From Candidatus Omnitrophota bacterium (GTDB taxonomy: Bacteria; Omnitrophota; Koll11; Duberdicusellales; 4484-171): DNA of 25,811 nucleotides. The position numbers were made by a program, and so were the translations under genes. Numbering within the stretch: the stretch's first letter is position 1; each line of letters opens with the position of its first letter. The stretch spans positions 1 to 25,811 of the forward strand of contig JAUYCY010000009.1 of the NCBI GenBank assembly GCA_030692055.1, written 5' to 3'. The notes beneath the pieces were generated by a model. The model was given only the letters and a program-made list of their open reading frames with translations. It had not been told where the DNA came from and made no database searches. Of this stretch, positions 14,906 to 22,996 are shown in pieces.

Positions 14906-15025
14906 CGCTAATTTACGCTAATCCCTGCCTGCCGGCAGGCAGGAAACGCGAATAAACGCAAATAAAAAAATTGATTCATTAGCATACATTAGCATTGCTT
15001 GCCTACTACTGACAGGCAGGGATTT
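14904..15025. repeat. 61-bp repeat copy B and flanking repeats after gatC
   Basis: 14904-14964 repeats 14469-14529 exactly, including the 20-bp palindrome. The right arm is degenerate here (CATTAGCATACATTAGCA near 14977). A further CCTGCCTACTACTGACAGGCAGG inverted repeat follows at 15000-15023, then a CACAGAT-type word. The repeat overlaps the last two bases of the gatC stop codon. Confidence 0.8.
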
Positions 15026-15090
15026 TCACAGATGTTTTTATCTATGGTAATCCGTGCTTTGAATTTGTGTTTTAAGCGGGAGGTAAATCT

Positions 15091-16224
15091 ATGTTAAAGA
15101 AAATAGGTTTCTTCACTATACTTTTAAGTATATCCTGCATATATTTCCTCTCCTCTCTTTTTGCAGCAATAATCACTCTTAAATCCGGTAAAAAAGTAGA
15201 GGGAAAGATTATAGAAAAAACGGATAAATATATAAAGATAGATTTTGAGGGAGTGCCGCTGACATATTTCCTTGAGGACATTGAAAGCGTCGACGGAGTA
15301 AAGCAAATACCCTCTATTTCTGAGGCTAAAGTCAAAATGTCTTCTCAAAAAACTATAAATACTCTTGCTTCTGAAAATAAAGTCCAGAGAGAATTGAAGA
15401 CAATGGAAGATGTCGCCCAGTGGAGCACCCTTTATTACCAAGAGCCAACCGTTGATAATGTAATACCTGCTCTAAAAATAATATTAGAAGATAAACGGAT
15501 TTTGAGCGATATTGACCGTGCGGGTTCTCAAATCCATCTTTTCGCAGCTATCTTACAAAACGATAAAACAAAAATTGCACAGGTTAAAGATATCGCTCAG
15601 CAATACACAGGTAATGCGAAAGAGTTTTTACTTAGGGTAGTTCAAGAAGCGGAAAGTTTCAAATCCCCCTATCCTAAAGACCCAAATGACCTTGATTGTC
15701 TCTGGGGTGAATTCTTTGCCACTGGTAGTGTAGAACCTATAAAAAAGATAATTAGCGTATTGCTGTATACTGAAGAAGACATAGATTTGTCTTCTCTTGT
15801 ATGGAGAAAAGATGGTTGGACTTCCAAAGCACAAGCTTTATTTACATTAAAACATGTGGCAGAATGGTCTTTGAATTCAAACGCAAAGCAGCATAAGAAA
15901 GTACACGATATTATAGCTCAAGAAGGTGAATCAACAGATAATAAATTTCTAAAGGAAAGGCTAAAGGTTATTTTAGAAGGAATCAGCTCAACGCCAGTTA
16001 GTAATAGTTATGCTAAGCGTCCTGAGGATGAAGCCTTAGCAATGGGGATAGGTTATGCCCGGCAAGGTAGGCATGAACAAGCCATTTCTGAATTTAGCAA
16101 AGCTATTGGGCTCAAGCCTAACTTTGTCGAAGCCTATATCAACCGAGGAATGGCTTATGGTAAGCAAAGGCAACTACGACCAGGCAATCTTAGACTTCAC
16201 CAAGGCCATTCAACTCAATCCTAA
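15091..16224 (+). CDS. Secreted TPR-repeat protein, frameshifted near its C-terminus
   Basis: GGGAGGT lies 8 nt before the ATG. Residues 1-25 are a signal peptide or membrane anchor. A short beta domain follows (LKSGKKVEGKIIEKTDKYIK, about 30-68), then an uncharacterised helical middle region and TPR repeats from about residue 310 (GYARQGRHEQAISEFSKAI, LKPNFVEAYINRGMAYGK). The frame then changes: after KQ the sequence becomes RQLRPGNLRLHQGHSTQS. The proper continuation (GNYDQAILDFTKAIQLNP) lies in the +1 frame. One extra A in the AAA run at 16166-16168 explains this. The intact protein would end at 16339 (about 415 aa). A real frameshift, slippage at a short A-run or an assembly error are all possible. 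The function is unknown, probably protein-protein contact outside the cytoplasm. Confidence 0.75.
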   Translation: MLKKIGFFTILLSISCIYFLSSLFAAIITLKSGKKVEGKIIEKTDKYIKIDFEGVPLTYFLEDIESVDGVKQIPSISEAKVKMSSQKTINTLASENKVQRELKTMEDVAQWSTLYYQEPTVDNVIPALKIILEDKRILSDIDRAGSQIHLFAAILQNDKTKIAQVKDIAQQYTGNAKEFLLRVVQEAESFKSPYPKDPNDLDCLWGEFFATGSVEPIKKIISVLLYTEEDIDLSSLVWRKDGWTSKAQALFTLKHVAEWSLNSNAKQHKKVHDIIAQEGESTDNKFLKERLKVILEGISSTPVSNSYAKRPEDEALAMGIGYARQGRHEQAISEFSKAIGLKPNFVEAYINRGMAYGKQRQLRPGNLRLHQGHSTQS

Positions 16225-16339
16225 CGATGGCGAATTCTACAGCAACCGAGCAGGTGCCTGTTATTTAAAACAAGACTATGATAAAGCTTGGATTGATGTG
16301 CATAAAGCGCAAGACCTAGGATATCTGTGTAATCTATAA
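16169..16339 (+). pseudogene. Downstream TPR fragment of the frameshifted gene
   Basis: This frame continues the TPR repeats of the previous entry (GNYDQAILDFTKAI, then NPNDGEFYSNRAGACYLK and [17 protein letters not shown]) and ends with TAA 7 nt before gatA. It has no start or ribosome-binding site of its own that fits a domain boundary. It should be read as the C-terminal 57 or so residues of the gene that starts at 15091. Confidence 0.7.
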
Positions 16340-16346
16340 AATAAAT

Positions 16347-17795
16347 ATGGATAACCTACTAAATCTAAACGGCACAGAAATTGCCGAAAATATTAAAAAC
16401 AGGAAATTAAACGCTCAAGAGGCACACGCATTTTTCAAAGAGCGTATAAAAAATATTGGCAGGCACCTAAACAGTTTTGTTGAAGTTTATGAGGAGCCTG
16501 TTGAGCAAGATGGAAATTCTTCCTTAAAAGGCGTCCCAATTGCCATAAAGGACAATATCTGTATAAAAGGAAAAAAAATCACCTGTGCTTCAAAAATTCT
16601 TTCGTCGCACGTTTCTGTTTACGACGCTACCGTAATAAAAAGATTAAAAGAAGCAGGACTTATGATTATAGGCACAACCAATATGGATGAGTTTGCTTTT
16701 GGTTCTTCCACTGAAAATTCCTGTTACGGTCCTTCAAGAAATCCTTGGGATACCCAAAGAGTTCCCGGTGGTTCAAGCGGAGGCTCGGCTGTCGCAGTTA
16801 GTGCACGTCTGGTTCCTTTCGCTTTGGGTTCAGATACAGGGGGATCAATTCGCCAACCCGCTTCTTTTTGCGGCGTAGTGGGATTCAAGCCGACTTATGG
16901 CAGAGTTTCTCGCTATGGATTAGTCGCTTTTGGTTCGAGCTTAGACCAAATAGGACCTATTACTACTAATTTTATAGATTGCGCGCACCTTTTAAATATA
17001 ATTTCCGGATTTGACGAAAAGGATTCTACCTCTAGCCCCCTAGAGTGTGCGGATTTTACTAAAGCCTTAACGGATGACGTAAAAGGCCTAAGAATTGGTA
17101 TTCCGCGCGAATATTTCGGCGAAGGTCTAAACCAAGAAGTAAAAAACGCAGTTAGCGAAGTAATCGCTGTTTTAAAAAAGAAGGGCGCTAACTTTTTGGA
17201 AATTAGCCTCCCTCATACAGAATACGCGGTGGCCACTTATTACATTGTTGGTTCTTCTGAAGCAAGCTCAAACCTGCAGAGGTTTGATGGTATACGTTAT
17301 GGTTTACGTGAAGGCGCAGTCAACCTAAGAGATGTTTATACGCATACGCGCGGCAAAGGTTTTGGCGCCGAGGCAAAAAGAAGGATTTTTTTAGGTACAT
17401 ATAGTCTTTCCAGCGGCTATTATGACGCCTACTATGCAAAAGCGCTTAAAGTTAGGAAATTGATAAAAAAAGATTTTGACGAAGCCTTTAAAAACATCGA
17501 TGTTATTATTGTTCCCACGTCGCCTACGGCTTCTTTTAGAATTGGAGAAAAGACTACTGATCCTTTAAGCATGTATCTTTCAGATATCTACACTATATCA
17601 GCAAATTTAGCAGGTCTTCCGGCTGTGTCATTTCCTTGCGGCTTTACTAAAAATAATCTGCCTATTGGTGTACAACTTATAGGGAAGGAATTTGATGAAA
17701 GTGTGCTTATAAGAGCCGGCTTTAGTTATCAATGTGCGACGGATTATCATAAAAAAATACCAAACTTAGCGCAAAGCGCTAAGCGTAAAACGTAA
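16347..17795 (+). CDS. gatA: Asp/Glu-tRNA amidotransferase subunit A (amidase)
   Basis: The 482-aa protein is of normal GatA length. The amidase-signature catalytic triad is present: K68 (in PIAIKDN), S143 (in GGSSGGS) and S167 (in [12 protein letters not shown]), with the same spacing as in characterised GatA proteins. It releases ammonia from glutamine and passes it to GatB. It follows the TPR gene by 7 nt and precedes gatB. Its last eight residues (AQSAKRKT) coincide with one arm of an inverted repeat (17771-17785), which suggests that the repeat inserted at or near the original stop and supplied a new C-terminus. Confidence 0.95.
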   Translation: MDNLLNLNGTEIAENIKNRKLNAQEAHAFFKERIKNIGRHLNSFVEVYEEPVEQDGNSSLKGVPIAIKDNICIKGKKITCASKILSSHVSVYDATVIKRLKEAGLMIIGTTNMDEFAFGSSTENSCYGPSRNPWDTQRVPGGSSGGSAVAVSARLVPFALGSDTGGSIRQPASFCGVVGFKPTYGRVSRYGLVAFGSSLDQIGPITTNFIDCAHLLNIISGFDEKDSTSSPLECADFTKALTDDVKGLRIGIPREYFGEGLNQEVKNAVSEVIAVLKKKGANFLEISLPHTEYAVATYYIVGSSEASSNLQRFDGIRYGLREGAVNLRDVYTHTRGKGFGAEAKRRIFLGTYSLSSGYYDAYYAKALKVRKLIKKDFDEAFKNIDVIIVPTSPTASFRIGEKTTDPLSMYLSDIYTISANLAGLPAVSFPCGFTKNNLPIGVQLIGKEFDESVLIRAGFSYQCATDYHKKIPNLAQSAKRKT

Positions 17796-17833
17796 ATATT
17801 TCTACGCTATGCGCCATGCGCTTAGCGCTTTGC
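17771..17833. repeat. Inverted repeat spanning the gatA end and gatB start
   Basis: Perfect 15-bp arms GCAAAGCGCTAAGCG (17771-17785) and CGCTTAGCGCTTTGC (17819-17833) enclose 33 bp that include the gatA stop codon. CTATGCGCCATGCGC next to the right arm resembles words in the gatB-ctpA gap, so both belong to one family. The gatB start is only 8 nt after the right arm. Confidence 0.8.
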
Positions 17834-17841
17834 ATATTATT

Positions 17842-19260
17842 ATGAATAACTTTGATACAGTCATAGGCTTAGAGGTTCACGTCCAACTCAATACAGAATC
17901 TAAGATATTTTGTGCTTGCTCTACGAAGTTTGACAGCCTTCCAAATACTAATATCTGCCCGGTATGTTCGGGTTATCCGGGGGTGCTGCCTGTTTTTAAT
18001 CGCAAAGCCTTAGAGCTTGCCATAAGAGTCGCTCTTTCCTTAAATTGTAATATTAATAAAAAGATATACTTTGAAAGAAAAAATTATTTTTATCCGGATT
18101 TGCCAAAGAATTACCAGATTTCCCAATATAAAATGCCTTTGGGAGAAATTGGATTTCTGGATTTACCTTGCGGCAGGAAAATAGGAATTACCAGAGTGCA
18201 TTTAGAGGAAGACGCAGGAAAATTAATTCATAAAGAAAACTATTCCTTAGTTGATTTAAACCGCACCGGCATACCTTTATTAGAAATTGTTTCCGAGCCT
18301 GACATCGTAAGCCCCCAGGAAGCATTTGAATATTTGACGTATCTTAAACTCACCCTGCAATATATCGCAGCTTCAAGCTGCGATATGGAAAAGGGGTTAT
18401 TGCGCTGCGATGCAAATATTTCTTTGAAAAAGAAAACAGATGCTAAATTAGGCACAAAAGTAGAGCTTAAAAATATGAATACTTTTAAGGGTGTGCGCGA
18501 GGCTTTGGAGTATGAAGCAAAACGACAGGAGTCAGCAATTGGCAAAGGAGAAAAGATTTTTCAAGAAACAAGGCTATGGAATGAGCGGTTTTCGCGCACC
18601 GAAGTTATGCGCAGCAAAGAAGAAGCGCACGATTATCGTTACTTTCCCGAACCGGACCTTTTGGATTTTTTTGTGCACGATGAATTTGTAGAGAACGAAA
18701 AAAAATTTATCAAAGAACTACCTTTAGCCAAAAGGAATAGATTTTTAAAAGAGTACCAAATTTCCGGTAACGAAGTTGATATCCTGATTACTAATGCTTG
18801 GCTTGCAGATTTCTTTGAGGAGGCTTGCAAATTTTTTAAAGAAGCGGAGAAGATTTCTAATTGGCTCCTGGGGCCGTTTCTAGAACAAGTAAACTTATTG
18901 CCCGAGGCATTCAATGCGGTAAAAATTTCTCCCCAAAATTTCGCCAAAGTAGTAAAATATTTTGTCGATGGCAAGCTCAATAACTTGGCAGCAAAAAAAA
19001 TTCTTTCTTTAAGTGTAGCGACTAATCAAGACATAGATAAAATTATAGAAGAAGAAGGGTTGATTCAAGTTTCGGACGAATCTGAATTAGTTAGTTTTGT
19101 TCAAGATGTTATCAAAGAAAACCCAAAAGCAATCACTGAGTATTTCGGGGGAAAACAGCAGGTGATAATGTTTTTGGTGGGTATGGTAATGAAAAAATCA
19201 AAAAGCAAAGCCAATCCGAAAGTAGTGAAAGAATTATTGGAGCAGAAATTAAAAAAATAG
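17842..19260 (+). CDS. gatB: Asp/Glu-tRNA amidotransferase subunit B
   Basis: The start is placed at ATG 17842 (MNNFDTVIGLEVHVQL), the normal GatB N-terminus. A start at 17809 would translate the repeat arm. The 472-aa protein has the cradle domain with zinc ligands C24, C26, C39 and C42, the LEEDAGKLIH and YRYFPEPDL blocks, and the C-terminal helical tail (YqeY-like, about 330-472) that holds the tRNA. It activates misacylated tRNA with ATP and transfers ammonia from GatA. There is no clear Shine-Dalgarno. Translation may depend on coupling with gatA or on repeat structure. Confidence 0.95.
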   Translation: MNNFDTVIGLEVHVQLNTESKIFCACSTKFDSLPNTNICPVCSGYPGVLPVFNRKALELAIRVALSLNCNINKKIYFERKNYFYPDLPKNYQISQYKMPLGEIGFLDLPCGRKIGITRVHLEEDAGKLIHKENYSLVDLNRTGIPLLEIVSEPDIVSPQEAFEYLTYLKLTLQYIAASSCDMEKGLLRCDANISLKKKTDAKLGTKVELKNMNTFKGVREALEYEAKRQESAIGKGEKIFQETRLWNERFSRTEVMRSKEEAHDYRYFPEPDLLDFFVHDEFVENEKKFIKELPLAKRNRFLKEYQISGNEVDILITNAWLADFFEEACKFFKEAEKISNWLLGPFLEQVNLLPEAFNAVKISPQNFAKVVKYFVDGKLNNLAAKKILSLSVATNQDIDKIIEEEGLIQVSDESELVSFVQDVIKENPKAITEYFGGKQQVIMFLVGMVMKKSKSKANPKVVKELLEQKLKK

Positions 19261-19408
19261 CAAAGCGCTTCCGCCTAAGGCAGCTCCGCCTCTTGCACTA
19301 GAGGCGGAGCTGCTTAAGGTATGAGGCGGAAAGCGCATGGCGCACCTGCCTGCCGGTAGGTAGGCAGTGTAAAATAATTCTTACGCTTTGCTCTATGCGC
19401 TATGCGAT
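19261..19408. repeat. Nested inverted repeats between gatB and the protease gene
   Basis: A perfect 13-bp hairpin GCAGCTCCGCCTC/GAGGCGGAGCTGC (19280-19292, 19301-19313) is nested in an outer stem (GCGCTTCCGCCT at 19265-19276 with AGGCGGAAAGCGC at 19324-19336, one bulge). An 11-bp pair with one mismatch (CGCATGGCGCA at 19334-19344, TGCGCTATGCG at 19396-19406) encloses a CCTGCCTGCCGG-type palindrome. The block starts at the gatB stop and ends next to the GGAGGT of the following gene. Confidence 0.8.
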
Positions 19409-19422
19409 CTGGAGGTATAAAT

Positions 19423-20649
19423 ATGAAAAAAAAGTTTTTTCCGATTCTACTATCTTCTGTATTTTTGGCAATTATTATTTGTTCATACTGGGTGGGTTTT
19501 TCCTTAGGAAAGGAAAGAGACACTGTATATAAAGAACTAGATGTTTTTGCTGAAGGTTTGGCTTTGGTTCAGCAAAAGTATGTTGAAGCAAAACCACCAC
19601 AGGACTTAATCTATGGCGCAATGAAGGGGATGCTCAATTCCCTCGATTCTTATAGCGAATTTCTTGACCCCGAAGAATACAAGAAGCTTCTCACAGATAC
19701 GGAAGGTGCGTTTGGCGGATTAGGCATTGAGATTACCTTAAAAGATACCCTACTTACTATAATTTCTCCTATAGAAGATACCCCTGCTTGGACTGCGGGA
19801 GTAAAGCCCGCAGATATCATTGTTAAGATTGATGGTAAATTAACCAAGGGTATAACTATGGATGAAGCAGTTAAAAAATTAAGAGGTGAACCAGGGACAA
19901 AGGTTACTCTCACATTGCTACGCGATAAGGATAAGAAACTCGAAGATTTATCTCTCACTCGGGCAGTGATAAAGCTAAAAGACATTAAGCGCGCGCTTAT
20001 TTTAGAGAATGGCGTCGGCTATGTAAGAGTTACTCAGTTTAGAGAAAATACCGTTAAAGATCTAGATAAGGCTTTACAGGATTTAAGCAAAAAAGAGATG
20101 AAAGCTTTAATCATTGATGTGCGCAATAACCCCGGCGGTTTATTAGATTCTGCCATAGAAGCAGCAAGCAGATTTTTAGACGAAGGCAAGACTGTTGTAT
20201 CTACAAAATCAAGGACCGAGAAAGGAATGATCTATAAATCAGTAGCTCCAAGAGAAAGATACACAAAGGTGCCCATTGTAGTTTTGGTAAATAAGGGCAG
20301 CGCTTCTGCGAGTGAGATTTTAGCATCGGCCTTGCGGGATAATGGCCGCGCGATTATTTTAGGAGAAACAACCTTTGGCAAAGCTTCTGTGCAAACGGTA
20401 ATGCCTCTTTCCGACAATTCCGCCTTACGCCTCACTACTTCTAAATACTATACACCCAAAGGAGTAAGCATTCATGAAAAAGGGGTAGAGCCGGATATTG
20501 TAGTGAGTAAAGAAGTGAACGACGAACAGAAAGAGGATGTTTTTGAAAAAATAGATAACCATAAGGATTTTGATTATAAAAAAGATTATCAGGTTGTACG
20601 GGCTTTGGATTTACTTAAAGGACTACTAGTTTTATCGTCTAATAAATAA
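19423..20649 (+). CDS. S41 family C-terminal processing peptidase (CtpA-like)
   Basis: GGAGGT (19411-19416) selects the ATG at 19423, seven codons inside the longest frame. The 408-aa protein has an N-terminal signal anchor (about 1-27), a helical cap, a PDZ domain (about 85-175, with GGLGIEI and GVKPADIIVKIDG) and the protease core. The Ser-Lys dyad is S295 (GSASASE) and K320 (TTFGKASVQT), 25 residues apart as in known CtpA enzymes. Family members act in the periplasm on C-termini of envelope proteins. The protease-tsaD gap is filled by a repeat, so continuing transcription is likely but not proven. Confidence 0.93.
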   Translation: MKKKFFPILLSSVFLAIIICSYWVGFSLGKERDTVYKELDVFAEGLALVQQKYVEAKPPQDLIYGAMKGMLNSLDSYSEFLDPEEYKKLLTDTEGAFGGLGIEITLKDTLLTIISPIEDTPAWTAGVKPADIIVKIDGKLTKGITMDEAVKKLRGEPGTKVTLTLLRDKDKKLEDLSLTRAVIKLKDIKRALILENGVGYVRVTQFRENTVKDLDKALQDLSKKEMKALIIDVRNNPGGLLDSAIEAASRFLDEGKTVVSTKSRTEKGMIYKSVAPRERYTKVPIVVLVNKGSASASEILASALRDNGRAIILGETTFGKASVQTVMPLSDNSALRLTTSKYYTPKGVSIHEKGVEPDIVVSKEVNDEQKEDVFEKIDNHKDFDYKKDYQVVRALDLLKGLLVLSSNK

Positions 20650-20744
20650 CACAGATGAACACAGATAAAGACCGCAGATAACCACAGATAAAATCTCGTG
20701 CTCGTCTGTGGTGTGTATCTGTGCTAATCTGCGTAGCGTAAGCA
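20649..20744. repeat. CACAGAT-type repeat filling the ctp-tsaD gap
   Basis: Four imperfect CACAGAT words (from 20649 to 20690) face TCTGTGG and ATCTGTGCTAATCTGCGT. CCACAGA (20682-20688) and TCTGTGG (20705-20711) form the inner stem. The block starts at the last base of the protease stop codon and ends within about 10 nt of the tsaD start. The same words border the larB-larC gap and occur near 15024. Confidence 0.7.
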
Positions 20745-21734
20745 ATGTATACACTAGGCATAGAAACTTCCTGCGATGAAACTTCCTGCGCAATTTTAAA
20801 AAACTACCGGGTCATGTCAAATATCACCATATCTTCTTTAAGAGAGCACAAAAAGTACGGCGGAGTTGTTCCGGAAATCGCAACCAGAGCGCATCTTACA
20901 AATATCGATAAGGTGTTAAATATCTCACTTAGACAAGCAAGAGTTTCTTTAAAAGATGTTGATTTGATAGCTGTTACGCATAAGCCGGGTTTAATCGGGG
21001 CTTTGGTTGTCGGTCTTAATTTTGCAAAAGCATTGGCTCTTTCTTTAAAAAAGCCCTTTATAGGAGTCAATCATCTCTATGCCCACCTTTTTGCGCCGTT
21101 TTTAAATTATCAAGAAAAGCTGCAATTTCCTTTTTTAGGTTTAGTAGTTTCCGGAGGACACACAGAAATTTATCAAGTGAGCGATTTTGCTAAAATAAAA
21201 ATTTTAGGGGGTACTTGCGATGATGCCTGCGGAGAAGTTTTCGATAAAATCGCTAAAGCTTACGGATTGGGTTATCCCGGAGGGCCAATAATCGATAGGC
21301 TATTTAATCCTAAGTATAAAGAGGTTTTTAAGTTTAAATGCGGCAGAGAAGGTTTTAATTTAAGCTTTAGCGGCATAAAAACTGCGCTAATATATAAAAA
21401 AATGGAATTGGAAAAAAAAGGTAATTTAAGTAGGTCCACAAAGATAGAATTAATTTCGTCTTTCCAAAATACGGCGGTTGAAACAATTGTGCGGGCCACA
21501 GTTGATGCGGCAAAAAAGCTTAAGCTAAAAAAAGTAGTTTGCGGAGGCGGAGTTATTGCGAATAGGTATTTAAGGCAGCGATTTAAAGATAGTGAAACTA
21601 AAGATTTAACATTTTTAATCCCTCCAATAGAGCTAACCGGCGATAATGCAGCAATGGTTGCAGGATTGGGTTTTTACCTGTATAATAAAAAGGGTATAAA
21701 AAGCAATATTAGCCTAGAGGCAGAACCTAATTAG
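20745..21734 (+). CDS. tsaD: tRNA N6-adenosine threonylcarbamoyltransferase TsaD
   Basis: The 329-aa protein begins MYTLGIETSCDETSCA, the universal TsaD/Kae1 start, and has the metal ligands H110 and H114 in NHLYAH. VSGGHTEIYQV, GEVFDKIAKAYGLGYPGGPIID and the C-terminal CGGGVIANRYLR and TGDNAAMVAGLG motifs follow. It transfers the threonylcarbamoyl group to A37 of tRNAs that read ANN codons. Its partners TsaB, TsaC and TsaE are not in this window. No Shine-Dalgarno is seen upstream. mgtC starts 2 nt after the stop, so they are probably co-transcribed. Confidence 0.96.
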   Translation: MYTLGIETSCDETSCAILKNYRVMSNITISSLREHKKYGGVVPEIATRAHLTNIDKVLNISLRQARVSLKDVDLIAVTHKPGLIGALVVGLNFAKALALSLKKPFIGVNHLYAHLFAPFLNYQEKLQFPFLGLVVSGGHTEIYQVSDFAKIKILGGTCDDACGEVFDKIAKAYGLGYPGGPIIDRLFNPKYKEVFKFKCGREGFNLSFSGIKTALIYKKMELEKKGNLSRSTKIELISSFQNTAVETIVRATVDAAKKLKLKKVVCGGGVIANRYLRQRFKDSETKDLTFLIPPIELTGDNAAMVAGLGFYLYNKKGIKSNISLEAEPN

Positions 21735-21736
21735 TT

Positions 21737-22177
21737 ATGATGGATTCAATCACAGTTATTCTACGTTTAGCTACATCTTTTATTTTGGGCGGTGTTATCG
21801 GCCTTGAACGGGAAAAAAGAGGCAGAAGCGCGGGGCTACGTACCCATATTTTAGTTTGTATGGGCTCTGCCCTTATAATGCTTACCTCTTTGTATATTTT
21901 TGATATATACCAAGGCAAAGCCCTGGTTGATCCTGCCCGTATCGCTGCTGGCGTAGTTACCGGTATAGGGTTCCTGGGCGCGGGAACAATTATAACCAGC
22001 AGACAGGGCGCAAGAGGATTAACTACGGCAGCGAGTATTTGGGTGAGTTCTGCTATAGGCCTTGCAGTAGGTTGCGGCTTTATGAGCGCGGCAATTGCTA
22101 CAACGGTTATTACTTTTATTACCCTTGCTTTCTTAAAACATATAGAGAAGAAATTAGAAGTAAGTGATAATAAATAG
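21737..22177 (+). CDS. MgtC/SapB family membrane protein
   Basis: The 146-aa protein shows the family pattern: LGGVIGLEREKRGRSAGLRTHILVC near the N-terminus, then RIAAGVVTGIGFLGAG, GLTTAASIWVSSAIGLAVG and four to five membrane helices. MgtC proteins affect magnesium homeostasis, membrane potential and ATP synthase activity, mostly by protein contact. It lacks the C-terminal soluble domain of some MgtC proteins. Two consecutive ATG codons follow the tsaD stop, and I use the first. The bactofilin gene follows after a GGGGGTGAG ribosome-binding site. Confidence 0.9.
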   Translation: MMDSITVILRLATSFILGGVIGLEREKRGRSAGLRTHILVCMGSALIMLTSLYIFDIYQGKALVDPARIAAGVVTGIGFLGAGTIITSRQGARGLTTAASIWVSSAIGLAVGCGFMSAAIATTVITFITLAFLKHIEKKLEVSDNK

Positions 22178-22189
22178 GGGGTGAGAGAA

Positions 22190-22681
22190 ATGATTAGAAA
22201 AAGAGAAGAAGAAAGAATGCTTGATATCAATGCCACGATGCAAGGAAGTTTAGTTTTCTCTGAACCTGTAAATTTACGTATAACCGGTAAATTCGAAGGG
22301 ACCTTAACGACGAAAGGAAATCTAATCATTGGCGAGAGCGCGGTGGTAAGCTCAGACATCGTAGGTGAGTCTATTACCATCGGAGGAAAAGTTACAGGAA
22401 AAATTAGGGCAAGTAAGCTTGTTAATCTCAGCCACACAGCGCAGGTTATGGCCGATATCGAAACGCCCAAGCTTTCCATTGAAGAAGGAGCAGTTTTTAA
22501 TGGAAAATGTAAAATGCCCCAAGGAAAGATTTCTCTTAACGAATTAGCTGATTACCTTTCCATAGAAGAAGACAAAATTATGGAATGGGTTGGAAACGGA
22601 AGGATTCCCGTAGAAAAAGAAGGCGATAAATTATTTTTTGACCGCAAAGAAGTAGAAGAGTGGATTACGCAGAACCGTTAA
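22190..22681 (+). CDS. Bactofilin with C-terminal helix-turn-helix domain
   Basis: The ATG at 22190 is preferred over GTG 22181, because GGGGGTGAG lies directly before it. Residues about 15-110 form a bactofilin beta-helix (GSLVFSEPVNLRITGKFEG, IGESAVVSSDIVGESITIGG, SHTAQVMADIETPKLSIEEG). Residues about 113-163 (SLNELADYLSIEEDKIMEWV, then GRIPVEKEGDKLFFDRKEVEEWI) are a MerR/excisionase-like helix-turn-helix domain. Bactofilins polymerise on the membrane without nucleotide and place cell-wall enzymes or DNA-partition proteins. The fused DNA-binding-like domain is unusual and could link the polymer to DNA or to a partner protein. The next gene, 1 nt downstream, encodes the same kind of domain on a membrane anchor. 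Confidence 0.85.
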   Translation: MIRKREEERMLDINATMQGSLVFSEPVNLRITGKFEGTLTTKGNLIIGESAVVSSDIVGESITIGGKVTGKIRASKLVNLSHTAQVMADIETPKLSIEEGAVFNGKCKMPQGKISLNELADYLSIEEDKIMEWVGNGRIPVEKEGDKLFFDRKEVEEWITQNR

Positions 22682-22682
22682 T

Positions 22683-22991
22683 ATGAAAGAAAAGCTCCTT
22701 ACAACTCGTGAAGTTTCTCAAATACTTGGCCTTAGCGAACAGGATGTTGTTGATTTAGCCAAGGCTAACCTTTTGCCGAGCTTTAAAGTGGCAGGAGAAT
22801 TTTTGCGCTTTAGGAAAGAAGATATCTTACGAGTTAAGGAAACCATTAAAAAGAAATATAATCTTCCAGAAAAGAAACACCACAGCATAGAACGCATAAA
22901 AGAATTTTTTTACTTCAATGATTTCTATGTTGTTTCCGCTGCGGTCATTGCAGTTCTTTTGTGGTTTGTAGTTAAAGATTTAGTTCAATAG
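22683..22991 (+). CDS. Excisionase-type helix-turn-helix protein with C-terminal membrane anchor
   Basis: Residues 1-55 (LLTTREVSQILGLSEQDVVD, then LLPSFKVAGEFLRFRKEDIL) are a MerR/excisionase-like helix-turn-helix domain. A basic linker with KKKYNLPEKKHH follows, and a single transmembrane helix (about 78-97, FYVVSAAVIAVLLWFVV) ends the 102-aa protein, so the domain would face the cytoplasm at the membrane. The gene starts 1 nt after the bactofilin stop and ends shortly before larB. The matching domains in two adjacent genes suggest that they act together. I cannot say whether they bind DNA. It does not look like a phage excisionase, since no integrase is nearby. Confidence 0.75.
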   Translation: MKEKLLTTREVSQILGLSEQDVVDLAKANLLPSFKVAGEFLRFRKEDILRVKETIKKKYNLPEKKHHSIERIKEFFYFNDFYVVSAAVIAVLLWFVVKDLVQ

Positions 22992-22996
22992 CATTG

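Noticed and set aside
17809..17841. Longer GatB N-terminus
   Set aside because: The eleven extra residues are encoded by a repeat arm. The family N-terminus fits the ATG at 17842.
21727..22479. 250-codon minus-strand frame
   Set aside because: It covers mgtC and part of the bactofilin gene, both with recognisable family motifs on the other strand. It shows no family features of its own.
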